Part shown: in pieces, positions 5,490-5,542 of the stretch | Position numbering within the stretch: position 1 is the stretch's first letter | Layout of the letters: each line of letters opens with the position of its first letter | Assembly: GCA_964446285.1 (NCBI GenBank) | Contig: CAYUNT010000257.1 | Span: 1-5,542, forward strand | Direction: 5' to 3' | Source of the DNA: CAYUNT01 sp964446285 | Lineage (GTDB): Bacteria > Sumerlaeota > Sumerlaeia > SLMS01 > CAYUNT01 | Length of the DNA: 5,542 nucleotides | Translations under genes and position numbers: made by a program | Notes under the pieces: generated by a model | Seen by the model: the letters and a program-made list of their open reading frames with translations, nothing else | Told to the model about the DNA's origin: nothing | The model's database searches: none

Positions 5490-5512
5490 GGGCGCATCTC
5501 AGTTTTTTGCAG
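5490..5512 (-). repeat. Short inverted repeat, right copy (pairs with 31-53)
   Basis: Read on the minus strand, the 23 bases start CTGCAAAAAA and end GAGATGCGCCC and match 31-53 at 22 of 23 positions. Both copies point inward, so together they bracket almost the whole window as an inverted pair about 5.4 kb apart. This copy lies about 200 bases upstream of the glycosidase start codon. It could be one of many dispersed copies rather than a true terminal repeat. Confidence 0.7.
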
Positions 5513-5542
5513 GGTCAGTCATGCCAGCGTGAGGGTAGAGCA

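Larger units (their letters stand above)
5297..5542 (-). promoter_or_regulatory. Upstream/leader region of the glycosidase gene
   Basis: Although the reading frame stays open to 5497, the roughly 70 residues upstream of the signal peptide have no domain character, and a signal peptide should be at the N-terminus, so this stretch is treated as untranslated. It contains the short repeat at 5490-5512, whose minus-strand AGATGCGC can pair either with the segment complementary to 5427-5434 (8 bp, one wobble) or with that at 5402-5408 (7 bp). A structured leader is therefore possible, but no known riboswitch class is recognised and no sigma70 promoter is convincing. Confidence 0.4.

Noticed and set aside
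5291..5497. In-frame N-terminal extension of the glycosidase to 5497
   Set aside because: It would bury the signal peptide about 70 residues inside the protein, and the AAGGAA site and signal sequence both support a start at 5290 or 5296.

Overview
The window looks like chromosomal DNA of an uncultivated, moderately GC-rich Gram-negative bacterium with loosely packed genes. Three protein genes cover about two thirds of it, and all lie on the minus strand. The intergenic spaces are long (about 250, 310 and 1070 bases) and rich in degenerate repeats. An exported phosphodiester glycosidase carrying Nbr1-Ig-like and golvesin/xanthan-lyase-type domains, together with purine-rich GCAGAGG-type intergenic repeats, suggests the PVC group or candidate phyla such as Sumerlaeota or Hydrogenedentota. 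This placement is a tentative impression; no rRNA or marker gene supports it.

Layout from right to left, in the direction of transcription. Bases 5297-5542 are the upstream region of the first gene and contain a short repeat that recurs, inverted, at the far left of the window. Bases 3548-5290 encode a secreted three-domain phosphodiester glycosidase. Bases 3295-3547 are a spacer with small hairpins. Bases 2470-3294 encode a rhomboid intramembrane serine protease with its catalytic residues intact. Bases 2159-2469 are a spacer holding a GCAGAGG-type purine-rich repeat. Bases 1070-2158 encode a divergent YchF-type P-loop ATPase/GTPase with a C-terminal TGS-like domain. Bases 1-1069 contain no convincing gene.

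The gene-free left kilobase is the least ordinary part. It holds three successive imperfect palindromic modules (502-657, 674-799, 840-1036). Two of them are bounded by the same terminal motif (ATACCATTTTCC-like), so that motif occurs four times in alternating orientation. It also holds an exact 7-bp-period tandem repeat and GC-rich degenerate repeats. The modules look like small non-autonomous mobile or REP/MITE-like elements, though copy number elsewhere in the genome cannot be seen from here.

The three genes are separated by gaps too large for tight translational coupling and have unrelated roles: extracellular glycan or phosphodiester cleavage, membrane proteolysis, and a ribosome-associated nucleotidase. 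They are most simply read as three independent transcription units. No convincing intrinsic terminator was found after any of them. I found no sign of a CRISPR array, a phage, a complete insertion sequence or an RNA gene.
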